DNA from: Micropterix aruncella
Lineage: Eukaryota; Arthropoda; Insecta; Lepidoptera; Micropterigidae
Length of the DNA stretch: 64,000 nt
Direction of reading: 5' to 3'
Assembly (NCBI GenBank): GCA_944548615.1
Contig: OX155961.1
Span: 23,651,620 to 23,715,619, forward strand
Shown here in pieces: positions 1-12,118 of the stretch. A program made the position numbers and the translations under genes. The notes below the pieces were generated by a model that searched no databases, was not told where the DNA came from, and saw nothing but the letters and a program-made list of their open reading frames with translations. Each line of letters begins with the position of its first letter. Position 1 is the first letter of the stretch.

Positions 1-207
1 AGATGCATTATTGGATTTATCCTGGTTTTCTGATGATCTAGTGTTGTTGCTCATGGGGCTGTGTTGAATACAGCATACAGTCTCTTGTTCCGACATTATA
101 CAAAATTGTGATAGTTTCCCTTTTGGCAAATCCCCGTCAGTTTTTGGACAATTTTCCGGCGGTAGACATACTCCTAAAACACCATTTATTTCACAAGACT
201 CTTCACG
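1..207 (-). CDS. Clip-domain segment of a serine protease, partial, runs off the left edge
   Basis: On the minus strand one frame stays open from about 207 to base 1. Its cysteine pattern is that of an arthropod clip domain: SCEINGVLGVC, then PENCP, then QFC and a final VCC pair. Clip domains sit N-terminal to trypsin-like domains in extracellular proteases of the Toll/melanization cascades; that role is family knowledge, not shown here. A serine- and asparagine-rich linker follows the VCC, as is usual between clip and catalytic domains, and continues beyond the window. The order on this strand is catalytic remnant (186-640) and then clip, the reverse of a single clip protease. So this is either the start of a second tandem copy, part of a multi-domain protease, or a scrambled pseudogene. 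No start codon or clear splice acceptor could be fixed. Confidence 0.65.
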
Positions 208-640
208 GCAGTGTATATGCCAGGTCCCTTGGCACTTCCGCAAGGGCTCTTTCATTGATAATCATAATCACTGTTACCAGTATTGACTGGTAACGGTGAT
301 TATGTTGAAAAGGCATTGGTTGTCAGCTATCGCCTTTTGCAGAGGTCCACCACTATCGCCTCCACAAGAGTCTCGTCCTCCTTCTAAGCTGCCAGCGCAC
401 AATTGATCGTCTGTTATACCTTGCGGTAACCTCCTTCTGAGAGTCTTTGCATATAGTCTTCGACAGGTGGCTGGTCAATCAAATCCACCACCACCTTCAG
501 TAAGTCGTCCGATGTATCTTCAGCAAAGTTGATCTGCCTTCAGCCAGTAACGACAGCTCGCTTGTTTCCGATGGTCGACTTTTCCATAGACACGCTGGTC
601 GAATATTTAAAGTGAACAGCTCAGACCGATCAGATCCTTC
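186..640 (-). pseudogene. Trypsin-like serine protease catalytic domain, frameshifted remnant
   Basis: Minus-strand translation gives successive pieces of an S1 protease in different frames: LNIRPACLW, then GNKRAVVTG followed by a stop where GWG is expected, then [16 protein letters not shown], then [20 protein letters not shown] joined to DSGGPLQ, and finally GSAKGPGIYTAVKS. The GDSGGP block carries the catalytic serine, and the GPGIYTAV block is the usual C-terminal region. At least three frame changes and in-frame stops are visible, and no histidine exon is seen. I therefore call it a pseudogene, although mis-assembly or unrecognised short introns could mimic some breaks. Its nearest relatives should be clip-domain proteases, given the neighbouring clip segment. 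It is the only host-gene-like sequence in the window that is not a mobile element. Confidence 0.7.
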
Positions 641-1530
641 GGGACGCGTCCCGTGTTAACCGCGAGTGAATCCAGACTGTAGAATTGCACTATATTCACT
701 AAAATTTATTATTTAATTATTATTTAGAGGGGAGAACATTTTAAAATGTGTTGACACTTAGAATTTAAATTTAGAATTTAAATAAAAAAAACAAATAAAT
801 AAACATACATATAAATTTATTATAGTAGTGATAATTGTAAGAGATTGTCGTATAAAAATAAACCAGCCGATTTTGAAATTTCACAATAAAGAGTATACAA
901 ACAAACAAACTTCAGACGTAGAAACCTAATATTTTATTTGATATTGTGTTATCAAATTGAAAGGGGTGTATTTGATAAGGGCGTGGCAATCAACTGTGCT
1001 GGATGGCTTTTGTTTGCTTCAGGGAAATCAAAGCAAGGCGGAGCCGGCTTTTCCCATATAATTGAATTATTTGATTAAGACAACTCTGTCGGTCTGACTC
1101 CAGCTAATAGTTATTTAGAGCTCGAATAAACATATCCGTGTCGATTTGGATGACTAGACAAGGGATTAACTTGTCGCTTGCTGGTGCTAATTTGGCTTCG
1201 CGTTATGTGCTTAGGTTAACAGATTAATTCTGATTTGCCGCGACTGTGATCGCGTCGCTGACTGGTCTGATTTCAGAAGGAAACGTAGAATTTAATTAAA
1301 TTCTTGGAGCTACTCACAAATGCACCCATAGACAAATCAGAATAAATTATTAAAAAAAGGTGAGTCTCAGCTCCGACGCGCGACTGAAGTTTACTAGTTA
1401 AGTGCGATTGTCATTGAATATACAATAGACAAATGGTGTAAATCTTTTAAAATGCTGAAAGCATGTGTATACTTTTATGCATATTTATTTATATTGATCG
1501 TAAAATCAATTTTCTTTTCTAATTCATTCA
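641..1530. other. No gene recognised
   Basis: AT-rich sequence with no long or family-like reading frame. A slightly less AT-rich stretch at about 960-1,300 was read in all frames without a recognisable product. Confidence 0.5.
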
Positions 1531-2115
1531 TTTTTAAGCTATTGCATAGCTTTTATCGCGGGCCTAGGCCAGCACGGCAACCGAATGAAGAAATTTCTTA
1601 ACGAAAATTAATGATTTTAAACTGATAATTACGTCTAAACGAGTACTGCTTACGATTCGAAAAAAAATATATGTTGAACAAGAACATTTTCCTAATATTC
1701 TTAGTTTTGAATATTTTAGATTTTGTTTATATTACATAGTGTAAATAATTTGTGAAATTAGGTCTAACCGAACACAAAAACGACTACTACGCATATACTA
1801 TCTGGCGTATTATTATGAAACCTGCACCATTTTAAAGATAATTTAATTATCTATCTTCTTATCTACGATTTTTTTGAATATTCCGGTTTTTTGCCTTATT
1901 AAATAAAAAAATCGTGCGCGCGCTCTATCGGAAGATGTTTAAATTCGGAATAATTTCAGGAAATGATTCGGAATAATTTCAACGTTTTCCGATAGAGCTC
2001 AGTTATCTGATATCAGAAAAAATAAAATAAATAAATAATTATAATTTCATATGTTGTTGAAAATGCTATGCAATAGCTCTACCGCAGCAGTCCCCGAGTG
2101 CCACACGTATTTTTT
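1531..2115 (+). repeat. Dispersed 0.6 kb repeat, copy 1
   Basis: Nearly the whole segment recurs at 9,700-10,298 in the same orientation, with the same beginning (TTTTTAAGCTATTGCATAGC) and the same end (GTCCCCGAGTGCCACACG). The motif AGCTATTGCATAGCT near the start is itself a small palindrome. Its reverse complement GCTATGCAATAGCT lies near the end, so the repeat has subterminal inverted motifs. It has no coding capacity. It resembles a non-autonomous DNA element, but I see no target duplication. Confidence 0.75.
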
Positions 2116-2499
2116 ATCGGAGTCTGTACTATGGCTGTCGCTCTGCCTGAGTTTTTGATATTTTCGGAGCGGGTGTTAATGGCGGGCTGGTTACAGACCT
2201 TTGAACAGAGAAATTCGACCATAGAGGGCACAGATGTTTATATGTACAATCCAGAATTATAATCTACCTACATAGTAACCGCATCATCATCACTTAAACT
2301 GGTTTCTTTTATATATCTTACAATATTTTATACCTTTATTCACTTCACTGTACATAAATATTAAATAATAATAAAAATAAATTAAAATGTGACTAATTCC
2401 AAAGCACAAATTGATTGTTGATATTTGTATAGCAGATTGAAGTCGATATTACTTACAGTAACATTGTTTCTGAAGAATATTGCTGTGCTGCCATCTATT

Positions 2500-2535
<36 letters not shown>

Positions 2536-3894
2536 AATATATTTAAATTTAGATATTTAATTGAATTTCCAATTCTCCCTGTCTAATAGTACAGTATAGG
2601 AATGAGGGAACTCCTGTTTGAATTCTGAACATATGATTTACTGCAATATTACCATATATTCATACATTTGGAAACTGTCTTTTACCTGGCAGAATTTAAA
2701 GAGGCCCTTACCATAATTTCTTTATCTTTCCTTGGCATTTAATATTGTTTACCGTAAATGTTTTTAGGATTCTAGGGGAGTGCATAATAATGTACAAATT
2801 ATAATAAATCAAGCTATTTTTAATCGAAGTAACGCTTGTACACAATAAAGTTCGAGTATTATTGCGTATATAATGATTTATTTTAAGTTTTCAGTACGAA
2901 AAATGCCTTAATATGGACATCATCGACGAACGTATCCGAAACTCTTAAAAGAATATCAGCCAATTGGTCAAATAATTATTTACTCAAATTCATTGATAAA
3001 TATATAATATGTTTCTTATGACCACGTTAACTGAAGCGCATCCTGCATCTATGCAATCCAGCTATAATACATCTCTTTATATTCAAACTCACGGAAATAC
3101 GTTTTCCTTGGTCCTTAGTTAATGCAGCTTCACTGCGATACAATCTCTCATTATATTTAGCAGCGCAAGAATTCTAGACAATTTCAGGGGGTAGATAATA
3201 AAGCATTTTTTGTTCTAATAAATTAACGTTTTTATTTTATAGTACATTTTTTCTGTTCTTTGAAATAACACTACTTTTTTAATGTATTAAAAAGCTAATG
3301 AATATAAATTAGAGAGCATCTCTAGAGCCCAATGGAGTTCCTGTCGTTTTAAATAAAAACTTTGTTTACGGAGAAAATTTGCGTTATAAAATAAATCAAA
3401 AAAACTAACAAACACACATTTAGCTAAAAAGCAAAAAATAATTAACCAATACATTCTCACTGTTTACCTCGTAAGGGTCTTAGTTTACGCCTTGTTTGTA
3501 ATTAAACTAACTATTAGGGCGAAAAAGCATAGGGTGCCTTTTCTTCAAATGAAACTATCATAATTAGAGGTACGTAATTTTCGCAACGTAAAAAAAAAAA
3601 CAAATCGCAAAAAAAAAAAATGACGAAATTTTACTGAAATTTGCAAATAATGCATATAAAACAACTTTTATATACCTAATTAAAAGCTAACATTGATGGA
3701 CTCCCAATATTTGGCCATTTAGAATCGTTTTGTCCGTAACGGCGACATTATAAAATAATTTCTTAATACTATTTTTTTTTGTATGTTGGTATAACTCTTT
3801 GTGCTTGTGTATTTGTATTATGCAAGAATGAATGTTTTGAACTTTATACCAATAATAATTATATAACCGAACGTCATACATGTCAGCTCGCAAT
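2116..3894. other. No gene recognised, AT-rich
   Basis: AT-rich sequence without a family-like reading frame. It contains a short (CT)n run and several poly-A or poly-T tracts. The 68-codon frame at 3,687-3,893 (minus) is low complexity and unsupported. Confidence 0.5.
2505..2532. repeat. (CT)n microsatellite
   Basis: Fourteen uninterrupted CT units. Confidence 0.95.
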
Positions 3895-4080
3895 ATCCTA
3901 AGTCAAATATCAGCATCCCTAGAAACGGGCGTTCTTGCTCAATTAGGTATGCGATGAGCCAACGGCTATGGGTTCAACTTGTTTTTCCTGCAAGTTTTAT
4001 TGTACTGTATACCGAATATCATAGCCATTCGTCTGTAAATCATGTTGTTTAAAATAAATAAATAAAATAAATTATATTTA
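3895..4080 (+). repeat. 3' tail of a non-LTR retrotransposon
   Basis: The stretch with CAGCATCCCTAG, then ACGGGC, then ATTAGG and ATGCG is matched at 63,265-63,320, downstream of a non-LTR C-terminal fragment. Both copies end in AAATAAATAAA-type tails. It is therefore read as an untranslated 3' end of the same element family, in plus orientation. Confidence 0.5.
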
Positions 4081-4699
4081 ATAAAGAAGCGTTCTGCTTC
4101 TACGGTGTTCAACTAACAGCGCAGAAGTAACTAACTCTGTAACTCTGTTTCAGAAAAGGTTGAATGCAGCATTTAGTACCCCAGAATATGTTTTTAACAT
4201 TGGAATCTTCATTCCTATTTACTGATTTAAGGAATAGGCGATGAAATTGAATATACCAACCAGATAATTTAGAGGTTCCAAGTTCTCTGAAAAAAGATTT
4301 TTTTGAGAAGATTTCGAGTAATGTATTTTGTTTAAGGTGGTGACTTGCAGTCATAGATAGGCAAAATAGCTGACCAATTTGAAAGTAGCCTTTATTTTGT
4401 TGTATTTAATCTCATCTGCAAAGAAATTTCCGTGAAACATCTTTCTTTCTCTTCTTCTCTTAAGTATGTAATATTACATAATTATTTCAAATGGGGTCAA
4501 ATGACCGCGTTTATTTTTTTTTGGAATTTCTTGAAAATATAAAATTGTCAAATCACCATCGATTTCACTACTTTTATTGAAATAAAGAAACGAATCATTC
4601 CTCAATATTGCCTTATCTCTGAACTACTTTTTTCGCGAGAAAAAAATCTAATTTGGCTTATCTACCGCGAACGGTTAATTTATGTGAAATCATAAAGAT
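4081..4699. other. No gene recognised
   Basis: No reading frame with family resemblance. The 81-codon minus frame at 4,109-4,354 has no recognisable motif. Confidence 0.5.
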
Positions 4700-4960
4700 T
4701 TTAATAATAATAATAATAAACTCTTTATTTGCACTTAATAAGTATACAAAAAAAGGCGAGCTTATTGCCACATGGCAATGTCTTACAGCTAACCTAAACA
4801 TAGTGGTACATGCGCGCATTGTGAAAATAAAGATTATTACATAACATACAGACAAGTGGAAGAATTTAAGACTAATAATGCCCGAGGAGAGGAAATTGGG
4901 AGAGGAACAGGAGAGAAAGGGAAGAACTGGTTACTTCTTAGAAAGGTAGTAATCCTTAAG
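4700..4960 (-). repeat. 3' end of a non-LTR retrotransposon with (TTA)n tail
   Basis: On the minus strand the segment ends in a short (TTA)n run. Directly before it lies sequence of the kind found at the untranslated 3' ends of insect CR1/Jockey-type elements (AAACTCTTTATTTGCAC on the plus strand). No coding sequence remains. Confidence 0.5.
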
Positions 4961-5764
4961 GTGAGTCTTAAACGATGGTAAAGAAGGCGAGTTTCGTATA
5001 TTTGCTGATAAAACTGATTCGATTTTAGTATGTTATTGAGTGATAAAAACTATTGTATTAGGAAATATTTTTGGTATTGTATCATCTATTATACCGTATT
5101 GCATCATATTTCTTATGGGGTGATAAAATAATTAAAAAATGCACTCTAATTGCAGCGAAAATAGTAGTTTCAACATTTCATCTCTCATAATTACCGCATT
5201 GTTAACAGATTGAAAAACAATCTCTATTGTTAACAGATTGAAAAATTTACTTATTCGTTAAATTTCTAATTCCTCATTAATTAATGACATTATTTCACTA
5301 GCTCACCTATAATATCTAAATCATATCAAATAATTATTCGTAATGTTTATTAAATGGCTTGAAATAACATAAAAAAAGATATAAAATGAAATAATCGAAA
5401 CAGAACAGATAAGTAACACTAACAATAGAAAATAAATAAAAATAATTCACCAATATTATAGAAAATAAAGGAAAACTCAAAAATCAAGGAATAATCAAAA
5501 CCCGCATATAAATAGGAAGTGCATATAATTTTAAATCCGTATTCTTCCTAATCGAATTATTGTAAAGAAATGCATGCCCACAATATTGTATTAGGAGAAA
5601 TATTCATTTAATGTGTAATAGCTTCTTTCGATAAGCCATTTCTTCAATGCTGTGGTAAACCCTTTCCTCATTAATTATTTAATATTTGCAGGTAGGTGGT
5701 TATAGATTTTTATTGAGTCTTATGTTTAGAACAATCCGCCAACCGCTGGAATAACACGCCAGGG
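4961..5764. other. No gene recognised, AT-rich
   Basis: Very AT-rich sequence with no supported reading frame. A short direct repeat containing TTGTTAACAGATTGAAAAA occurs twice near 5,200. Confidence 0.5.
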
Positions 5765-6122
5765 TTGAATCATTCCAAAGCGCTAATTTGGGCTTACGAC
5801 CGTAAGACGGCCCGTGAGGCCGTCGCTAAATATGAACAATCTACGCATACTGGTGAGGGCGATCACGGGGCATTGTGGCATGAACAAACACATGTACAAC
5901 CTCGAACTCCGGGACACGAAAATGTGCAGGTTCTGCCAAGGGGTAGATGAAACTCCCCTGCACCTCATGTGCGAGTGTGGTCCGCTGATGCGTAAAAGAT
6001 ACACCCACTTGGGTGGTCATTACCTCCAACCTGAGGAGATAAAGCAATCAGGCGCCAAAAGCCTGTTGCGGTTCATGACACGAGGCTTAGTGCAGAACTA
6101 TAGTAGGTGGCGAACACAATAG
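5765..6122 (+). pseudogene. C-terminal zinc-motif fragment of a non-LTR retrotransposon
   Basis: The frame ending at 6,122 reads TGHCGMNKHMYNLEL, then CRFCQGVDETPLHLMCEC. This matches the well-known tail of RNase H-bearing non-LTR polyproteins, which read TGHC.LN.H...., then C..C....ET..H....C. The upstream frame (from 5,765) appears to carry the preceding residues, KALIWAYDRKTAREAV, so a one-base shift separates them near 5,830. Endonuclease and reverse transcriptase domains are missing. It is a 5'-truncated, frameshifted copy. Confidence 0.65.
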
Positions 6123-6789
6123 ATCAGCAATGGTCGCAGTGTTACAAAGCTCTTAAAGACCTTAGAAAAGTCCCACACAACGAATAATAACAAAAAAAGC
6201 TTTGCGGAAGAGTATGGTATTTTTTGATACATAAAACTGTTAAAGGGCGATGTAAATAAAATGCATGTCAAGTCTTGTGAAAATTGGTTTAATATATTTT
6301 GTATAAATTGATGGGACATCAATATCCCTGTGGTCCATAAAGATAAAAAGCTTCAACGTTTTCCAAATTTTCATTATTTTCTTATTTAACTCAGAAATCA
6401 TACGTGCTAAAAATGTCATAAGAAAAAAAAATACATGGAAAAAGTCGCCATAACTATTTTATTTATTATTTTAAAATCACTGGAATTTATTGTACATTTG
6501 CGATATAATAAAAAAAATATTAAGGTATATTTTTAAACATTTTTTTTGGCTAATATAAAGATTATAATATCTCAATAACATGAAAAAAATAAATCCTTAA
6601 ATTATTCGTATTTGATAATTTATAAAATGCTTTTGAAGTTATGGGACATATAATATGCCCAACGGTCCTCAAAAGGTTAAGACGGAGAGGTGGGATTGTT
6701 GAGCATAATATGCAACAAGGATACGATGCGTGAATTTCTGATCTGCAACATTTGAATGAATCGATCTGCAACAATCTATTTCGCGAGGT
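6123..6789. other. No clear gene; possible degraded continuation of the element at 6,790-7,050
   Basis: AT-rich. The 70-codon minus frame at 6,562-6,774 continues downstream from a recognisable reverse-transcriptase tail, but I could not recognise any residues in it. Confidence 0.35.
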
Positions 6790-7050
6790 TGAAAGATATC
6801 GTATTTCCGTAGATTAAACACGAACCTCACACAGACATTCTGTAGGCGCTCTAACTTGTCGATAGTTGCCTCGTTTGTAGCGAGGTATGCGACGTCCGCA
6901 TAATCGAGGATAAGTAGTACCTAAAAGCGTTTGCACTAAGCCTGTTTACATGAGCCGGTAGAAATATGTGCAGCCGTAGGAGTTTGCGAAAGCCTGAATA
7001 GAAGCGATTACAGATGTCAGTGGTTTATGTGTGTTACGAAAGAGTATCGT
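6790..7050 (-). pseudogene. Non-LTR reverse transcriptase C-terminal fragment
   Basis: Minus-strand translation in one frame gives LILDYADVAYLATN, then KLERLQNVCVRFVFNLRKYD. This is the post-reverse-transcriptase segment shared by many CR1/Jockey-type elements, which read LDYADVVY...., then KLERLQN.CIRF.F. The residues expected just before it, CNRFYSGFRKLLRLHIFLP, occur in a different frame, so a frameshift lies near 6,920. No catalytic domain is present. It is a short decayed fragment, and the family cannot be fixed beyond non-LTR. Confidence 0.65.
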
Positions 7051-7175
7051 CGATGAGTAGAATACACTCAGCTACATAAATCTCGTATATGTCTATTATA
7101 TCTATTATATTCAATGATACCTTTGCGAACATCAAAAAGTCCATACACTCTAAAACATTAGTGTAATGTAAAAAT

Positions 7176-7615
<440 letters not shown>

Positions 7616-7649
7616 GCATGTATATATGTATATATATATACATATATAC

Positions 7650-7855
7650 ATGCAACTTTACTACAGACAACTTTTGTTACAGACAACTTTGTAACAGACA
7701 ACTTTGTTACAGACAACTTTTGTTACAGACAACTTTTGTTAAAGACAACTTTTGTTAAAGACAACTTTTGTAACAGACAACTTTTGTTAAAGACAACTTT
7801 TGTTACAGACAACTTTTGTTAAAGACAACTTTTGTTAAAAACAACTTTTTTTAAA
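7650..7855 (+). repeat. Tandem array of ACAGACAACTTTTGTTA-like units
   Basis: About a dozen units of 15-17 bases with small variations (ACAGACAAC or AAAGACAAC). The array abuts the mariner C-terminal fragment on its right and lies just past the (AT)n block on its left, so it probably expanded inside the mariner copy. Confidence 0.9.
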
Positions 7856-7864
7856 GAAAAAATC

Positions 7865-8002
7865 AATTCCGACGAGGAAGTCGAAACCGCCTTAAAAAAA
7901 ATCATTGATTCTCACTCCCAGGTTTTTTTTAGCAAAGAAATCAATGAACTTTTCATAATATGGCGGAAGTGCATCGATAACAATGGTGCATATTTTGATT
8001 GA
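7865..8002 (+). pseudogene. Mariner transposase, last ~45 codons
   Basis: The frame reads NSDEEVETALKKIIDS, then FSKEINELFIIWRKCIDNNG, then AYFD and a stop. This is the typical end of a mariner-family transposase, which reads EEV..AL...F......F...GI..L..RW..C.D..G.Y. The catalytic DDD domain and everything upstream have been replaced by the tandem array and (AT)n. I did not find a matching inverted terminal repeat. It is a truncated, non-functional copy. Confidence 0.75.
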
Positions 8003-8529
8003 TTAAATATATTATTTCTAAAAACTTATGTCATTTTTCTTTTTCAGTTATAGAACGGCCATTTCTTATTTAAGAACATAATAGTTGATGCTTATTATAA
8101 AGGCGATAGTTTCTCGTAGGTGTGAGTTTATTATTTTGAGGGGTGGAAGAAAATAGCAATAGGATACTGTTTTATTCCGGGATATCGTATACTGAGGGGT
8201 AAAGTGTCCCCTTTGACACATAACTTACATTCTCAGTTGGCAGTTCACACCCCTGCGATATATTGCTAAGGGGGGAGAAAAAACCAATTTGGATTTACAC
8301 TTAATACAACGAAGGGTGATGACTAATGCCGTCGGACGTAGACAGTCGTGAAGAGATCCTCAAATGGTTTAATTTTTTTTTTTGGCAACAAAAGGCTACC
8401 AATAATTTATTGTTTTTTTTCGAAAACAACAGTTATATAATTTTTAGTCTGGCGTGTATCATTTAGTAACAATTTTATTGAGGCTAATTTATAATGACAA
8501 TGAAAATGTTATTAACATGTGCTCTCTCT
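8003..8529. other. No gene recognised
   Basis: No supported reading frame. The part just after 8,002 is probably the 3' flank of the mariner remnant. Confidence 0.45.
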
Positions 8530-8645
8530 TACAATTACAATTACAATTACAATTACAATTACAATTATAATTACAATTTAGTTCTGCTCCAGTAGGTAGG
8601 CTTTCCTACACTTGGATGCGTCTTTGCCTCTAAAATTTTAAATAA
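8530..8645 (-). repeat. Non-LTR 3' tail with (ACAATT)n
   Basis: About eight ACAATT units are followed by CCAGTAGGTAGGCTTTCCTAC. A similar stretch follows the tail at 14,861 (CCAGTTGGTAGGAATCCCTAC), which lies downstream of a minus-strand reverse transcriptase fragment. The block is therefore read as the 3' end of such an element on the minus strand. Confidence 0.55.
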
Positions 8646-9069
8646 TGTAATTAATTAAAGAATATTAACTATCATGATATAGTTGTGGTAATATAAATTA
8701 ATTTTAGTAAATTATAATTGGTTTGAAAACCATTGATAAATAGAAAATAATCTAATAATCAAAATTGCTGATCAAAAAAAGAGCTCAATGTCTGTTGTCA
8801 TACTTATCAAGGCAATAATATGATGGTCATGAAAATAGATAAGGGTATACTAAAAATATCTATTTAAATTAATTTTCAAATCTAGCAATATAGCCGTCGT
8901 CGATAAAAATAAAAATAAAAATTACGCTCTTTGGCAAAGTTGATTATCATGAATTTTCCGTTATTTTACATTATGATGCTCTTGGAAAAAGAATTCAGCA
9001 TTATCCAAATCTCTTAAGTCATATACTGGATTCTCGACTAGGCCATTAAATAAGATTTTTTTGAATTGG
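8646..9069. other. No gene recognised
   Basis: AT-rich, with no supported reading frame. Confidence 0.5.

Positions 9070-9097
<28 letters not shown>
9070..9097. repeat. (TC)n microsatellite
   Basis: Fourteen or so TC units. The LSLSLS reading frame over it is an artefact. Confidence 0.9.
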
Positions 9098-9101
<4 letters not shown>

Positions 9102-9699
9102 GTTGTTAGATATTGTTAGTTACTTTGGTGTTAGATATCCCATGTGGGGTAGTGCAGTCGGTCGAAGTTATCTGCATTCAGAGCGACGCGCGTCGCTGAC
9201 GGGGCTGGGAGGCGTGTGCAGCAGCGCAGTCAGCGGGGACGGTAGAGAGTTGAAAGTGGGGTAGGAATCTTGTCGGCGGAGTCGAAATGAGGCAATTTAG
9301 CTTAATGGGTAATGCATTCGCTTCCGCTTAACGCAAATGGAACGCGGATAAGACATCTGCATCTCGGAATTTGTAACGAGATATTTATAGTGTTAGTAAT
9401 GTCGGCGGTTACTTTAACGGATTGTGCGCCGCCATGAATTATTCATTGGATCGGAGGACTTGGATGAAACTGTTTTGTTAGCGGCTAGCTGGAGGAGATA
9501 TTTATTGTTGGAAAGTAGACTGCAAGAAAACTTCCAGTGGTCTCAATGGTGAAACGGAAAATTCCAGATTAAGTCTTTGTTTATATGTTTCTACTTTTTA
9601 TTCTGAAATTTCCCAGTGAGCGCATTTATTATTGGAGCGCTGTTATATGTTGTATAAAGGAAATTTAAGTCTAAAATTTCTTTGTATGAAACATGTCTT
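9098..9699. other. No gene recognised; one tRNA-like A-box resemblance
   Basis: More GC than its surroundings, but no coding match. TTAGCTTAATGGGTAA at about 9,297-9,314 resembles a tRNA A box. No B box or cloverleaf follows, so it is not called as a tRNA or SINE. Confidence 0.4.
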
Positions 9700-10298
9700 T
9701 TTTTAAGCTATTGCATAGCTTTTATCGCGGGCCCTAGGCCAGCGCGGCGACCGAATGAAGAAATTTCTTAACGAAAATTAATTATTTTAAACTGATAATT
9801 ACGTCTAAACGAGTACTGCTTACGATTCGAAAAAAATATATGTTACAAGAACATTTTCCTAATATTCTTAGATTTGAATATTTTAGATTTTGTTTATATT
9901 ACATAGTGTAATTAATTTGTGAAATTAGGTCTAACCGAACACAAAAACGACTACTACGCAAATACTATCTGGCGTATTATTATGAAACCTACACCATTTT
10001 AAAGATAATTTAATTACCTATCTTTTTATCTACGATTTTTTTCGAATGATCCGTTTTTTTTTTGCTTTATCGAATAAAAAAATCGTGCGCGGCGCTCTAT
10101 CGAAGACGTTTAAATTATTCCGAATCATTTGCTTTCGCATCCGCAAATGATTCGAAATAATTTCAACGTTTTCCCATAGAGCGCAGTTATCTGATATCAG
10201 AAAAAATAAAATATATAAATAATTATAATTGCATAAGTTGTTAAAAGTGCTATGCAATAGCTTTACTGCGGCAGTCCCCGAGTGCCACACGTATTTTT
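9700..10298 (+). repeat. Dispersed 0.6 kb repeat, copy 2
   Basis: Second copy of the repeat at 1,531-2,115, in the same orientation, with the same ends and scattered substitutions and small indels. The 86-codon minus frame within it is broken in copy 1 and is not considered coding. Confidence 0.75.
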
Positions 10299-10379
10299 AA
10301 TAATAGAAATATTGACCTCTATTATCTATGCAGATTAGTAATTTTAATAGGAGTTGCATAAAATGAATGCTTTGAATGT

Positions 10380-10580
10380 GTATTTCACCGACTCTTCAAA
10401 GTTGGTTTTTTCCCTTCTAAAAAGGTACCTAAATTCTGAAAAAAAATGAAACTATTGGAGCAAGGTCTGGCACGTACGGTGGGTGACCAAGAGTCTCCAG
10501 CTGCAACTCCTGCAACTTTGCGACTGTTAGCAGAAAAACTATGGTTATATGTACGTTGTCATGCAAAAGCAGTGGCAATG
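10380..10580 (-). pseudogene. Mariner transposase fragment around the last catalytic residue
   Basis: The minus strand reads LLLHDNVHITIVF, then ETLGHPPYVPDLAPIVSFFF and a stop. Mariner transposases have LLHDNARPH, then HPPYSPDLAPSDYHLF at this place, which includes two of the three catalytic aspartates. Several conserved residues are replaced and the frame stops immediately after. It is a dead internal fragment and not part of the copy at 7.9 kb, which is on the other strand. Confidence 0.65.
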
Positions 10581-12118
10581 AGCGATTGAACAGGCTCGGT
10601 TATTTAATCACGAACATCTCCATCATTGTTTGCAATTCTTAACTGTACCCATTTACGGTAACTGTATAGCCAGACTGCAAGAAACTGTTATAGAAAACAC
10701 CGGCACTAGATTTTTTTAGGACGTTCATAATACTTTCTCTTGATGCGGGAAAGTATATAAAATGACAAATTACAATCTACCCACTATATCAAACGTTTCA
10801 AATCCTTGCACATCAGAAGTATTACTGCGAGTCTACAAAGGGATAAGTGTAATCCACTTTCATTGTATCTCTTCCACGCAATCAGAGGGGTGTAAACTGG
10901 GCATTGTGCATCTGGGATAGATGAGTCATTAATAAGGAACAACCCCCTATGAATTATTTGGTTGAATCATGTCGAAAACAAATGTTTCCAAAGTGTGCAG
11001 TTCATACTACGAGGATCATCCTATCAATACTTATAATAACACAATTATTTATTTGCAACTGTGTATACCAAAAATAGACAAACTTATTATACAGAAAATA
11101 AATTTATTATTTTCTGACTCTTATTGCTTTACTTCTATTTTCATAATTTAAACCTAATTTAATTAATTTAATTTCAATATTTTTTGATTACTTTTCTATT
11201 TGTTATTAGGTTTTGTTTTTTTTTTTGCAATTTTGGTATTTTGATAATTTTATTCATATTGTTTTTTAGTATTAGTTTTATCCTTAGTTGATGTGGTTTC
11301 TCACTCTAGAACTCTTTTTGGATGCTTTCTATTTTTCAATTTTTCTAGTATTTGTTACATACTATTTTTTATTTTTGTTACTAAATTACTGAATTTTTGT
11401 GTTTTTTCATTATTATTATTGCATTTCTCTAGTTTTCTTAAAATTTTTGACACCAAAATTTTGAGTATTTAAGTTCTTTTAACTAGATTTTTGTTTGACT
11501 TTTAAAATTTTGTGTGTAGGTAATTGGAAATTTAATTTACAGTGAAATAATTTTATTGGAAATATAATTTCTATACTTAGTTTTTGTTTTTGATTTTTAA
11601 TACCTACTCACTTACTTACTAGTAATTAATAATTAATAAAAAACAATCAAAATTAAATTAAATTAAATGAATTAAAAATAAAATCACGAAATCAACATCT
11701 AATAATGACGACAGAAATTTACATTTAAAATAGAAAAAAACTATAATAATAATAAAATTAACAAAAATACAATTAAAAAAACTTTGGTTTCATCTTTTGA
11801 TAAAATATTTATATAAAGGTCCAGAATATGTTCTTGTAAAGGTCTTTAATTAATTGCTCTATATCTCTATGGGAGCATATTCAATTCCCTTTCTATATAT
11901 TCCAAGCGATGTCGCCGATTAATAGCAGTGTTTTTTTCTAATTATTTAGGTTGATCTCATTATTTGTAAATCTTGTTTTATAATTTTTCCGTTTCGAACT
12001 AGCCAGTCATCAAAAGTATACAATGAGGGACCGAAAGTATATAATGAGGGAAAGTATACAAAAGCTCGAAAGTATACAATGAGGGACCGGTAAAATTTCC
12101 ACCGTCTCAAAATCTGTA
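10581..12118. other. No gene recognised, very AT-rich
   Basis: Poly-T rich, then poly-A rich, with no supported frame. At 12,015-12,090 four short repeats of AAAGTATACAATGAGGGACC type lie in tandem just before the hairpin. Confidence 0.5.

Noticed and set aside
9297..9345. Possible tRNA or tRNA-derived SINE head
   Set aside because: Only an A-box-like stretch is present. No B box, acceptor stem or CCA-side pairing could be drawn.
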